Shown here piece by piece: positions 47,044 through 55,471 of a DNA stretch of 64,000 nt. Position 1 is the stretch's first letter. Each line of letters begins with the position of its first letter. Where the stretch lies: the NCBI GenBank assembly GCA_900188465.1, contig FZPE01000001.1:1240001-1304000 (forward strand), in the 5' to 3' direction. This DNA is from Micrococcales bacterium KH10. GTDB taxonomy: Bacteria > Actinomycetota > Actinomycetes > Actinomycetales > Cellulomonadaceae. The notes beneath the pieces were generated by a model, which saw nothing but the letters and a program-made list of their open reading frames with translations, was not told the origin of the DNA and ran no database searches. Position numbers and translations under genes: made by a program.

Positions 47044-48048
47044 TCAGTCACCACGCGGCTGCCGCTGCGGGATCCCGGCGCTGGTTAACAGTCGTGCAAC
47101 TTCGCTGGGCTGTTTCAACTCGTCCCATGTCAACCGAACAACGCGGATCCCCAGCCTGCGAATTCGGTCTTCTCTGAGCTTTTCTTCCACGACTACCTCA
47201 CCAGCGGTGCGGCCATCTCGAAATTGCGGGTTTGTGTACTTCGCTAGACCGTCAAACTCAAGTAGCACGCGTTGTTCCGGCCAATAGAAGTCACCTCGGC
47301 CGAGCAACACGCCGCCGTCCCAGAATTCATACTGGGGAACCGGAGCGATAAAGCCAAGATGATGGATGACACTGCGGCATAGTGACTCACCTGCAGATTC
47401 GATGCGCCCGTCTGCCATGTCGATGACGGTCCGAGCTTTACGAATGCCCTTGCGCCTTGAGTGGAGCAAGGGCAGGGAACTCAATTCGTCTGGAGTGGTA
47501 AGTCGGCGTGCAAGCCCATAGTCTGCGCAGGCGAGACCCGTGGCAAACGAAGAGTCGCACGCCACGTCGAAAATAGTCCTGGCCGGTGAAGTCACCAGCG
47601 CGGCTCCTACCCGCACCGGTTGGATGTCCCGATCGATCCTGCGCCGTCGAATAATCGAAGATGATCGCTCCTCTGCTGCGCGGTCCACCACAGAATGCAA
47701 CTGCATCGATACTCGCCCCAGCCACGGCAGTCCGTGCAGCAGTGCGGCAGTCACATGACTGAACTGAACATTGGGGTGCCGCCGACTTACCGCATGTGCT
47801 AGTTCGATATGTTGCTCTCGTCGTCGAAGTGCCGACCAAACCACAGAAGTCGCATAGTAACCATGTGCGACGCGCACGAGCAGTCCAGCACGAATACATC
47901 TAGTTGGCAGATCTGGATCGTCGTAGTCGAGTAGGACCTCACTGCGATGGCGCACAGCACCAGGCACCGTTGCAAAACGGTCGAGCAGGTCCTGCGCGGA
48001 GCAGTTGCGAGAGGTGAGATCGCGGCAATCACGTTCCTTGGCACTCAT
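47044..48048 (-). CDS. AbiEi-like/DUF559 actinobacterial protein
   Basis: About 334 residues. N-terminal winged-helix-like part (DLLDRFATVPGAVRHRSEVL, RAGLLVRVAHGYYA), middle region typical of AbiEi-type proteins (SPARTIFDVACDSSFATGLA), and a C-terminal restriction-endonuclease-like part: FYWPEQRVLLEFDGLAKY, then EEKLREDRIRRLGIRVVRLT. This E-x-D...E-K layout is that of DUF559/Vsr-like folds. Such genes are common, often multi-copy, in actinobacteria; antitoxin or nuclease activity is unproven and no AbiEii toxin is near. ATG at 48048 is taken; TTG at 48069 is possible. It is bracketed by inverted copies of repeat family B. Confidence 0.72.
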   Translation of the reverse strand: MSAKERDCRDLTSRNCSAQDLLDRFATVPGAVRHRSEVLLDYDDPDLPTRCIRAGLLVRVAHGYYATSVVWSALRRREQHIELAHAVSRRHPNVQFSHVTAALLHGLPWLGRVSMQLHSVVDRAAEERSSSIIRRRRIDRDIQPVRVGAALVTSPARTIFDVACDSSFATGLACADYGLARRLTTPDELSSLPLLHSRRKGIRKARTVIDMADGRIESAGESLCRSVIHHLGFIAPVPQYEFWDGGVLLGRGDFYWPEQRVLLEFDGLAKYTNPQFRDGRTAGEVVVEEKLREDRIRRLGIRVVRLTWDELKQPSEVARLLTSAGIPQRQPRGD

Positions 48049-48183
48049 CACATCTACGGTTGCAGCCAACCTCGACTTATGCGCAACCAGCGCAATGATG
48101 TGGATAACTCAAAGTGACAAACGTTCTGCAATCGCTGTCCGCGAGGACTGCCGTTGTACCGACCTCGCATCACGATCACTTGC

Positions 48184-48246
48184 GGGTGCCGTTGTCGGGT
48201 TGAGGGTGCCATATATGGGTAGGACAACCCGAAGATGGCACCCGGA
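48184..48246 (-). repeat. Palindromic interspersed repeat, family B, copy 2 (inverted)
   Basis: In the opposite orientation to copy 1. Its two arms are nearly self-complementary: GGGTGCCGTTGTCGGGTTG against CAACCCGAAGATGGCACCC, 16 of 19 pairs, with a loop containing CATATATGG. It would form a strong hairpin. The rest of 48070-48281 is gene-free. Confidence 0.72.
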
Positions 48247-48281
48247 ACGCGCGGGTGGTGCAGGTGAGGAATGGCGCGCGG

Positions 48282-48899
48282 CTATTCGCCGTCTGGGTGC
48301 AGTTCCCCAGGGGCAGGAGCGGGAACGGACGGCACGGCAGCGCCACTTCCGGCAGACCGACCGTCGCCGGGCTCGTCGTCGTGACCGTCAAGCTCGTCGG
48401 CGATGGCACGTGCACCCTCGAAGTTACCGAACAGCAGTTCAGTGATGATCACGTGCACTCGTTCGACGCGCGGCACATCTGGCAACTCCAACGGCCGCTC
48501 GGCCGCCGTGGTCAGCACCAACGTGCCGCAGCCCAGAAGACGGTCGGTAATCGAACGCTCGTAGTTCACATTGTTGATTCGCGATAGCGGCACGTCGTGA
48601 CCGGTCTTGTTCAAGATTCCCTCGCGGGTGATGATCCGTCGATCTGTCAGCGTGTAAGTCGAGGTCAGCCAACGCAGGAACGGCAGTAAGAACAAAGCAA
48701 TAATGGAGATCGCTGCTAGTATGCCCACGGCCCAGTATCCCCAGGAACGCCACGAGTCCGGCATGATCACGATCAGCGCGGCGGCAACCGCAGCCGTACC
48801 GAGCAAAGCGAGCACCGGGATGATCAGAGCTTTGGCGTGCGTACGCATCGAGAAGATGACCTTCTCGTCCTTACCGAGGAACTTTCGCGGAATAGCCAT
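48282..48899 (-). CDS. Membrane PH-domain protein (bPH2/DUF304)
   Basis: 205 residues. Two membrane helices (about 25-48 and 57-78), then a bacterial PH domain: TSTYTLTDRRIITREGILNK and HDVPLSRINNVNYERSITDR with the hallmark I-x-N-V. The C-terminal 45 residues are Gly/Pro/Ala-rich and disordered. Widely conserved in actinobacteria; membrane-associated scaffold role inferred. Confidence 0.87.
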   Translation of the reverse strand: MAIPRKFLGKDEKVIFSMRTHAKALIIPVLALLGTAAVAAALIVIMPDSWRSWGYWAVGILAAISIIALFLLPFLRWLTSTYTLTDRRIITREGILNKTGHDVPLSRINNVNYERSITDRLLGCGTLVLTTAAERPLELPDVPRVERVHVIITELLFGNFEGARAIADELDGHDDEPGDGRSAGSGAAVPSVPAPAPGELHPDGE

Positions 48900-48937
48900 G
48901 TGGTAATAGTCGCATGATCGGCGGCTTTGTAAAACAC

Positions 48938-49717
48938 TTACAGCGTCGGAATCAATTCACGCAGGTATTCCGCCGTGTCCTCCCAGCCGGTCACGGCATG
49001 GCAGCGCACACCAAGGGCCTTGACCGGATAGTCGTTGCCGTCCGGGTCGAGCCGGTCGCCGATGAACAGCATGTCGTCCAATGAGAGGCTGGTCAGGTCG
49101 GCGAGTTTGCGCATGCCGTAGGCCTTGTCGATCCCGCGACGGGTGATGTCGACGGAGGTCGATCCGCCAGAACGCACCTCAAGATCGGGCAGGTCGGACG
49201 CGACCACGTCACGCAGTTTCGATTTCTTCTCACCCGAGGGATCCCACGCTGATTTCGCGGCAACTGGCGCCTGCTGGCCTAGCGCGGAGAATGTGATCTG
49301 ACTGCCGCGATCCTCCAGGATCGGCCCCCAGGTCTCCGACTCCCACAATCCGAGCTCCTTGGCGTGCTTTTCGACAGATGCGAGCGCACGAGCCTTTTCA
49401 TCGTCGCTGAGGTTCTCGGCATAGATCTGGTGCCACTGGCCGTCGTGGTGGGTGTAGTACTGCGTGCCGCAGGTCGGCATCAGGTGCAGGCGCGCGAGCG
49501 CCGCCTCGTCCGCATCGACGAGCCGATCGATGACCTGCATCTGAAACTGCCCGAGTTGCCCACCCGAGATGATGCACACCGGCACACGCTTCAGCAATGC
49601 GATCAACAGGTCGGCCATGGCGGGGTCGAGCGGGGATTTCGATGGCGCGAGGGTGTCGTCAAGGTCAAAGGCGACGAGTTTGACTGGGCGCGCGTCAACG
49701 CTGTTAAGAGTAGGCAC
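48938..49717 (-). CDS. HAD-IIB hydrolase (phosphomannomutase/sucrose-phosphatase-like)
   Basis: 259 residues. HAD motif I AFDLDDTLAPSK with the two catalytic Asp, motif II CIISGGQ, motif III KKSKLR-like/SVDITRRGIDKAYG and motif IV DDMLFIGDRLDPDGNDYP. A type IIB cap lies between motifs II and III. Sugar-phosphate phosphatase activity is likely, the substrate open. GTG at 49717 has a TAGTAT hexamer 6 nt upstream and a perfect LacI-type palindrome around the -35, so it is probably controlled by a sugar-responsive repressor. Confidence 0.85.
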   Translation of the reverse strand: MPTLNSVDARPVKLVAFDLDDTLAPSKSPLDPAMADLLIALLKRVPVCIISGGQLGQFQMQVIDRLVDADEAALARLHLMPTCGTQYYTHHDGQWHQIYAENLSDDEKARALASVEKHAKELGLWESETWGPILEDRGSQITFSALGQQAPVAAKSAWDPSGEKKSKLRDVVASDLPDLEVRSGGSTSVDITRRGIDKAYGMRKLADLTSLSLDDMLFIGDRLDPDGNDYPVKALGVRCHAVTGWEDTAEYLRELIPTL

Positions 49718-49723
49718 GTCCCC

Positions 49724-49754
49724 ATACTACACAGCAATACCCGAAACGTTTCGG
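49724..49754 (-). promoter_or_regulatory. Promoter with LacI-type operator before the HAD gene
   Basis: TAGTAT (49724-49729) with 6 nt to the GTG start, and the perfect 14-bp palindrome CCGAAACGTTTCGG at 49741-49754, covering the -35 zone. The GAAACGTTTC core is the classic LacI/GalR-family operator. The repressor is not in the window. Confidence 0.6.
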
Positions 49755-49792
49755 TTGCCTATTATGCGAAGTAGTGGGCAGATATATCGCAC
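49753..49792 (-). repeat. Palindromic interspersed repeat, family A, copy 3 (partial, inverted)
   Basis: Core of family A in reverse orientation: GTGCGATATATCTGCCCACT on the minus strand, followed by ACTTCGCATAA, aligns with copy 2 at 29 of 40 positions. The outer arm is missing. It overlaps the edge of the LacI-type palindrome. Confidence 0.5.
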
Positions 49793-49908
49793 GGGCGCCT
49801 TCCATATCGGACAACCGACTCTGTGCGACTGGTCAGCGAACGGATTCGTTTCCCGCGATGAGTGCCTAGAGTAGGAGAAGCACCTATCGACACCGAGAGG
49901 ACCCGATC

Positions 49909-50190
49909 ATGATCACCGCGATAGTTCACATCGACACCGAACCAGACAAGATTCCTGAGGTGGCTGAAATCCTCGCGAACCTCGATGGCGTCTCGGAGGT
50001 TTACTCCGTCACGGGCGACATTGATCTGATCGCCATCGCCCGGGTCAAAGAACATGACGACCTCGCTGAAGTGATCGCCAACCGGATCTCGAAAGTCGAC
50101 GGCGTGCTGCGCACCCAGACATTCATCGCGTTCCGCGCCTATTCGCAGCATGATTTGACGCGTGCATTCGACCTTGGCCTCGATGACTGA
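49909..50190 (+). CDS. Stand-alone Lrp/AsnC ligand-binding (RAM) domain
   Basis: 93 residues, only the RAM effector domain of Lrp/AsnC regulators and no DNA-binding part: VHIDTEPDKIPEVAEILANL, DGVSEVYSVTGDIDLIAIAR and DGVLRTQTFIAF. Such single-domain proteins bind amino acids and are common in actinobacteria; function unclear. Good start after GAGAGG. The next gene follows in the same frame after the stop. Confidence 0.85.
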   Translation: MITAIVHIDTEPDKIPEVAEILANLDGVSEVYSVTGDIDLIAIARVKEHDDLAEVIANRISKVDGVLRTQTFIAFRAYSQHDLTRAFDLGLDD

Positions 50191-50244
50191 TCATTCCATT
50201 CAGCACAGCCTCCCTACCGCGAAGCCAGAGACGAGGACCGTCCC

Positions 50245-51195
50245 CTGATCCCCCTCGCATTAGGCGCCGCAATCACGGTTGGTGCCTTCTTACCTGTTCA
50301 AACCGCTATCAACACCCGGCTTTCGCGTGCCCTGGGATCAACATGGCTGACCTCGTTGATCTCGTTCAGCATCGGCACCCTGGCGCTCGCTATCGCAGTG
50401 GCGGTCACTCGTCCCGCGTTATCCGGTATCCGCATCGGCGACCTCGACTGGTGGATGTGGATCGGCGGTCTATGCGGTGTTGTCTACCTGACCTTCAACA
50501 TGGTGTTGATGCGGCACCTTGGCGCTGCCATCGCGGTGGTCATTCCAGTCGTTGGGCAGGTCTTTGGCGGTTTGATCATCGATGCCGGGGCTTTTGTGGG
50601 AGCACCGCATCATCCGTTGACGGTGGCGCGCACTCTTGGTGCCGCATTGGTGGTATGTGGTGCGGCTGCGACCGTGATCCGGCGCAGCCACTTTCCTCGC
50701 AGCAATGATGCCGCACAGCGCAAATCGCCGCTGCTCATCGCGATTCTGGTGACCTTGGGGATCGTGGCCGGTGGGCTTTCAGCACTGCAGACCACGGTGA
50801 ACGGAGCGCTCGGCGCGCAGATCAACTCACCACTCGTCGCCGCCCTCGTCTCATTCGCAGTGGGGACTGCGGCACTCGGTCTGATCAATGTGGGACGAGT
50901 TGCACAGCGCTCTCATTCGCAGTCCGCTGAGGCAACGAGTCGGCCACGGCCGCGCCTGGCGGAGTTCTCCGGTGGGTTGCTCGGCGCAGCCTTCGTCTTC
51001 GGGTCGGCGCTATGCGCACCGATCCTGGGCACCGCCACCACCGTCAGCGTCATCCTGCTCGGTCAACTCGCATCCGGCATGGTGATCGACCATGCCGGGT
51101 TACTTGGCGCACAGCGCCGCCACGCCACTATCATGCGCGTTGCCGGTTGTTTCATCGTTCTTGCCGGTGTGGCATTGGTGCGCTTGGTCGGCTAG
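50245..51195 (+). CDS. DMT-family (DUF606/YdcZ-like) permease with a non-standard start
   Basis: About 316 residues, ten membrane helices in two homologous halves; each half opens with a similar AAITVGAFLPVQTAINTRLS or AGGLSALQTTVNGALGAQIN segment. The coding pattern reaches back well before the first ATG/GTG/TTG in frame (TTG at 50356, which would cut the first helix). Between the preceding stop and the first helix no standard start codon exists. CTG at 50245, with GAGGAC six bases upstream, is the best candidate and gives the expected N-terminus MIPLALGAAI. Substrate unknown. It ends four bases inside the convergent mazG. Confidence 0.75.
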   Translation: MIPLALGAAITVGAFLPVQTAINTRLSRALGSTWLTSLISFSIGTLALAIAVAVTRPALSGIRIGDLDWWMWIGGLCGVVYLTFNMVLMRHLGAAIAVVIPVVGQVFGGLIIDAGAFVGAPHHPLTVARTLGAALVVCGAAATVIRRSHFPRSNDAAQRKSPLLIAILVTLGIVAGGLSALQTTVNGALGAQINSPLVAALVSFAVGTAALGLINVGRVAQRSHSQSAEATSRPRPRLAEFSGGLLGAAFVFGSALCAPILGTATTVSVILLGQLASGMVIDHAGLLGAQRRHATIMRVAGCFIVLAGVALVRLVG

Positions 51196-51908
51196 TCGCC
51201 GGAGCGACCCACGACGCCCGCATCGCGCAACCCTTCTTCGGCAGCACGTATCTCGACACTCAGATCCCGCACGGTCGCACGTAGCGCCTGTTCCGGGTCG
51301 AATCCCTGAGCCCGAGCGGCGGAAGCGATTGCGAGCAGAGTGCGCCCCACTTCCTGCTCGTCGGTGAAGGGGAAGGTAGCTGCCGCATCCTCGCGGGACC
51401 CGAGCAATCCCAGCGACTCACCACGCGAAATCACCTTCGCAGCGAGCGAGAGGGCCGGGAGCGATTGCGGCACACCGTCGAGCACTGAGGTGCGCCCCGA
51501 CTTCTCAGCATCCTTGAGCTGCTTCCAACTTTCTTCGATCTCGTCGATGTCCTGGGTTCGCTGCTCCGGTGTGCCGAAGACGTGGGCATGCCGACGGCGC
51601 ATCTTCTCGTTCGTTGCTGCCGCCAATGACTCAATGTCGTAACCCTCGTCATCGCGCCGCGCTATTTCCGCGTGGAAGAGCACCTGGAACAGGACATCGC
51701 CCAGTTCTTCCGATAGTTCCTCGTGATCCTTGGCGGCGATGGCGTCAAGGGCTTCACACGTCTCCTCCAGCAGATACTTGGCTAGGGTCTCGTGGGTCTG
51801 CTGGCGATCCCACGCGCATCCGCCCTCGCCAAGGAGGGTTCGCACGGTTTGGACGAGTTCTTCCAGAGCCGATATGGACTGTGGAGCGTTTGAGAACAGT
51901 TGCGACAT
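51192..51908 (-). CDS. mazG: MazG nucleoside triphosphate pyrophosphohydrolase
   Basis: 238 residues. House-cleaning NTP pyrophosphatase. The metal-binding EExxE motif LLEETCEALDA (Glu48, Glu49, Glu52) and EELGDVLFQVLFHA (Glu68, Asp71) are complete, preceded by GGCAWDRQQTHETL. The N-terminal MazG domain is intact; the C-terminal half is shorter than the two-domain E. coli protein, as in other actinobacteria. Confidence 0.93.
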   Translation of the reverse strand: MSQLFSNAPQSISALEELVQTVRTLLGEGGCAWDRQQTHETLAKYLLEETCEALDAIAAKDHEELSEELGDVLFQVLFHAEIARRDDEGYDIESLAAATNEKMRRRHAHVFGTPEQRTQDIDEIEESWKQLKDAEKSGRTSVLDGVPQSLPALSLAAKVISRGESLGLLGSREDAAATFPFTDEQEVGRTLLAIASAARAQGFDPEQALRATVRDLSVEIRAAEEGLRDAGVVGRSGD

Positions 51909-51931
51909 GTATGCCAGCCTACGACCAGCAC

Positions 51932-52831
51932 TTAAGTCAAACCTCGTGAACTCACGATCCGCGCGGCATCCACATCAAGCCACACCGTCGCGTCCGGGTC
52001 CCAACCGGCCAGAATCGTGTAACCACCATCGACTGGAATCGGCCGGTAAGCCGCCGCAAGGTACGTCGCCAACGGCAAATGAACGCCCGCACAATGCTGG
52101 GCGACCTGGGACCAATCCGGCACCAACCATGGCCCGTTGCAGCCGGTCATGCGCCGCCATTCATTGCTTGGATCGCGCATTTTCCTGGGGTATTTCACGA
52201 CGAGTTGCGCCCACTCTCGCGGCGTAGACAGTTCAAGCACGTCGCCTGCTGGTGGTGTGAAATGCGCGACCTCAGGATCTTCGGTGGCGATGTCTTCCGC
52301 GCAGATCGCACCGACACTTCCGGCACCGGCAACCGGGCCTCTCGTCGTATGCAAAGTGCGTGACGCCCTCGGCACGACCCACCAGTCGAGAGCCTCGTCG
52401 TCCGTCAAATTCTCGACGTCGATTCGCGTGCCCGTAGCCGTCTGGGTGATGAACTGATTGGCTCCGACAGTATCCCACCACCAGGAGAACTCGGGCGCTG
52501 CGGTCAGCGCTTCGGCTACCGGATGGAGGATATCCGCACAGGATCGCAACGCGACGAATCTGCGATGACCGGATGGCGCAAAGCCGTGGTGAGTCGACTC
52601 CACGAATCGGGCTACCACGTCCATCAGCCGGCGCGAGTCAGTGTGAGCCAGTTCGCGGATTTCAGGCAGACGCGTGCTCGCTCGCGTTGCCAGCAGCTTG
52701 CGGAATCGGGGCACATCGGTAAGGACGCTCAATTCGTAATCGAGCAACATGTCATGCTCGTCCAATACGAGCCCGATCAGGGACAACTGCCCAACCGGCC
52801 CGTCCAACACACTCCAGCTCAACTCACTCAA
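51932..52831 (-). CDS. Conserved actinobacterial protein of unknown function
   Basis: 299 residues, not recognised as a named family. It is acidic, without membrane helices, and rich in Trp: FSWWWDTVGANQF, EALDWWVVPRAS, then a patterned C-terminus PREWAQLVVKYPRKMRDPSN, PWLVPDWSQVAQHCAGVHLP and YTILAGWDPDATVWL. Proteins of this look occur across actinobacteria beside unrelated genes. It stands 23 bases before mazG on the same strand and may be co-transcribed. Confidence 0.7.
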   Translation of the reverse strand: MSELSWSVLDGPVGQLSLIGLVLDEHDMLLDYELSVLTDVPRFRKLLATRASTRLPEIRELAHTDSRRLMDVVARFVESTHHGFAPSGHRRFVALRSCADILHPVAEALTAAPEFSWWWDTVGANQFITQTATGTRIDVENLTDDEALDWWVVPRASRTLHTTRGPVAGAGSVGAICAEDIATEDPEVAHFTPPAGDVLELSTPREWAQLVVKYPRKMRDPSNEWRRMTGCNGPWLVPDWSQVAQHCAGVHLPLATYLAAAYRPIPVDGGYTILAGWDPDATVWLDVDAARIVSSRGLT

Positions 52832-52978
52832 ACCACAGTATCGACATATGCCACCATTGGCACTTCAGACCTTCGGCTCATGACGCTTGCCAGAGGCGGC
52901 GAAGCCATGAACCGTCGCCTTTTTCGTGTCATTGCCTAGTATGCGAGTACGATTCACGAATTTCGCGACGGTTCGACG

Positions 52979-55471
52979 CTAGGCAGGCGGTTCGATCAGC
53001 GTTGGAACGGTCGCAGTCATCCTGGTGCCATCCGCACGGCGGGTGCCCTCAATGTCGCGGACTTCTGGCGAACCGATCAACCGTGGCGGATCAGGAAGCT
53101 CCATCACAATAGGCTCGTCAGCCGTGACGTTTACTTCGTTGCCGCATACATCGATGCGGGCGGAAGACCCCTCCTCCACAGTCAGCGTGACCTGACCGTG
53201 CTTCAGGTCGACCCGCACCCGGGTGCCCTCCAAGGTGAGTTTGAAACTTAAGCCCTTCCACACCTCAGGAAGTCGCGGATCGAGGGTGAAGTTACCGACG
53301 TAATCACGGAATCCGCCAAAGCCGCACACCAGTGCATTCCACACCCCGCCAATCGACGCAGTGTGCACGCCATCGCTGGCATTGCGGTGCAGGTCAGCCA
53401 GATCGACAAAGACCGCAGACCGGAAGTAGTCCAAGGCAAGCTCTTGGTAGCCGACTTCGGAGGCGATGATCGACTGCACGACTGCCGACAACGTGGAGTC
53501 GCCAGTGGTCAGCGGATCGTAGTAGTCAAAGTTGGCGAGTTTTTCTTCAGCAGTGAACTCGTCCCCCTGCAAGAACAACGCCAAGACCACATCCGCCTGC
53601 TTCAGCACCTGGAACCGGTAGATCACCAACGGGTGATAGTGCAGCAGCAGCGGACGTTTCTCGGCGGGAGTGTTGGGAAGATCCCACAGCTCTTTCTCCA
53701 AGAACTGCGCATCCTGCGGGTGGATGCCGAGCCGTTCGTCGTAGGGGATACACATGCGTTCCGCTGCGCGATGCCACTCGGAGAGTTCTTCCTCGCGCAG
53801 CCGCAGCCGCCGCCACACCTGCTCGTACTCGGCCGGGTAGTCGCGTTTGAGCAGCTTCAGCGCCCGCAGCGCACCACGCAGATTCGCCCGCGCCATCACG
53901 TTCGTGAACATGTTGTCGTTGACTACGGTGGTGTACTCGTCCGGGCCCGTCACCCCGTGAATATGGAAGGTATTGTCACCATTCTCACGCCAAAATCCCA
54001 GATCAGCCCACATGCGTGCGGTCTCGACCAGGATATCGACGGCTTCACGAGCCAGGAAATCTGTGTCTCCCGTGGCATTCACATACTGCCGTAGCGCATG
54101 GGCGATGTCCGCGTCGATGTGATACTGCGCGGTTCCCGCCGCGTAATAGGCGGATGCCTCCTGCCCGTTGATGGTGCGCCACGGGAAGAGCGCCCCTTCT
54201 TGATTCAACTCCACCGCTCGTTCCCGAGCCGCGTCCAACATGGTGTAGCGGAACCGCAGGGCGTTGCGCGCGAACTGTGGTGAGGTGTAGGTCAAGAACG
54301 GCAGAATATAGACTTCGCTATCCCAGAAGTAGTGCCCCGAATAGCCCGAACCGGTCAGTCCTTTGGCCGGGATGCCGTTGCCCTCAGCACGTGCCGTGGC
54401 CTGCGCCAGTTGGAAGAGGTTCCATCGCACTGCCTGTTGCAGTTCCGGTTGATCCTCGATGACGACATCCGAACGTTCCCAGAACGCATCCAGCCATTCG
54501 CGCTGGCGACGAAACTCAGCGTCGGCCCCACCCTCACGAACTCGTTCCAAAGTCATCAGACAGCGGTCGATGAGTTCACGCGACGGCACGCCGCGTGACG
54601 TGTGATAGCTGACCGCTTTAGTCACCGTGATGGGAACGCCGACCCGCGCTTGAACCCGGTAAACATGTCGGGTGAGGTCCTCGTCAGAATCCGCAAATTC
54701 CTGGTACGGGTTCTCCGTGTCAATCGTGTGATCGGACACCACACCGATTGTCATGCCGGACGAGTGCGCCCGGTAGCCAAGCGCGCTCATGCCGTCACGG
54801 TGCCAGTGGTCTTCAGGGACCAGCACGCGACCAGTCAGGGCCTCGGAGCGACGCGGATCGAAGCCTTCACCCATTGCCGCATCGCGAACGTGATACTCGT
54901 CCTGACCATCTTGCCGATTGAGCATTTGGCAGGAGATATTGATCGGGACATCGTCGCCGTCGAGCAGCGTGACCTCGTACGTCATCACCGCGAGGTGACG
55001 CTCCGCAAAGGAGACCATGCGCTTTGAACGGATTCGCACCCGGCGGCCGCTGGGGCTTTGCCATTCGACATCGCGGTACAAGACACCCTCGCGAAAATCG
55101 AGACGGCGCTCGTAATGTCGTAAATCTGCCACTGACAGCAGCAACGGCTCGTCATCAATGTAGATACGGATTACTTTGGCGTCGGGGACGTTGACAATGG
55201 TCTGTCCAACGCGTGCGAATCCATAGGCTTCTTCGGCGTGACGAATCCGCCAGGTTTCATGGAATCCGTTGATGAATGTGCCGTGGGCGTATGAGTCGCG
55301 GCCTTCTTCGACGTTGCCGCGCATTCCGAGGTAGCCGTTGCCCACAGCGAAGAGCGTCTCGGTCACGCCAAGATCGCTGCCGTCATAGCGGGTCTCAGTC
55401 AGTTGCCATTCGTCGACGGGAAATCGAGAGCGGTCTATCGGGTCGTCGACAAGTGCTCGTCCGTGACTCAC
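52979..55471 (-). CDS. GH65 glycoside phosphorylase (maltose/trehalose/kojibiose type)
   Basis: 830 residues. GH65 phosphorylases split an alpha-glucosidic disaccharide with phosphate to beta-glucose-1-phosphate. The N-terminal beta-sandwich (1-270) is followed by the (alpha/alpha)6 barrel with YFWDSEVYILPF (381-392) and the catalytic acid Glu512 in TGPDEYTTVVNDN, then a C-terminal beta domain. GTG start overlaps the stop of the phosphoglucomutase gene. That pairing, product to glucose-6-phosphate, supports a disaccharide catabolic operon. The exact disaccharide cannot be read. Confidence 0.93.
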   Translation of the reverse strand: MSHGRALVDDPIDRSRFPVDEWQLTETRYDGSDLGVTETLFAVGNGYLGMRGNVEEGRDSYAHGTFINGFHETWRIRHAEEAYGFARVGQTIVNVPDAKVIRIYIDDEPLLLSVADLRHYERRLDFREGVLYRDVEWQSPSGRRVRIRSKRMVSFAERHLAVMTYEVTLLDGDDVPINISCQMLNRQDGQDEYHVRDAAMGEGFDPRRSEALTGRVLVPEDHWHRDGMSALGYRAHSSGMTIGVVSDHTIDTENPYQEFADSDEDLTRHVYRVQARVGVPITVTKAVSYHTSRGVPSRELIDRCLMTLERVREGGADAEFRRQREWLDAFWERSDVVIEDQPELQQAVRWNLFQLAQATARAEGNGIPAKGLTGSGYSGHYFWDSEVYILPFLTYTSPQFARNALRFRYTMLDAARERAVELNQEGALFPWRTINGQEASAYYAAGTAQYHIDADIAHALRQYVNATGDTDFLAREAVDILVETARMWADLGFWRENGDNTFHIHGVTGPDEYTTVVNDNMFTNVMARANLRGALRALKLLKRDYPAEYEQVWRRLRLREEELSEWHRAAERMCIPYDERLGIHPQDAQFLEKELWDLPNTPAEKRPLLLHYHPLVIYRFQVLKQADVVLALFLQGDEFTAEEKLANFDYYDPLTTGDSTLSAVVQSIIASEVGYQELALDYFRSAVFVDLADLHRNASDGVHTASIGGVWNALVCGFGGFRDYVGNFTLDPRLPEVWKGLSFKLTLEGTRVRVDLKHGQVTLTVEEGSSARIDVCGNEVNVTADEPIVMELPDPPRLIGSPEVRDIEGTRRADGTRMTATVPTLIEPPA

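Noticed and set aside
53363-54094. 243-codon plus-strand frame opposite the GH65 gene
   Set aside because: Antisense shadow of the phosphorylase barrel; no ribosome binding site.
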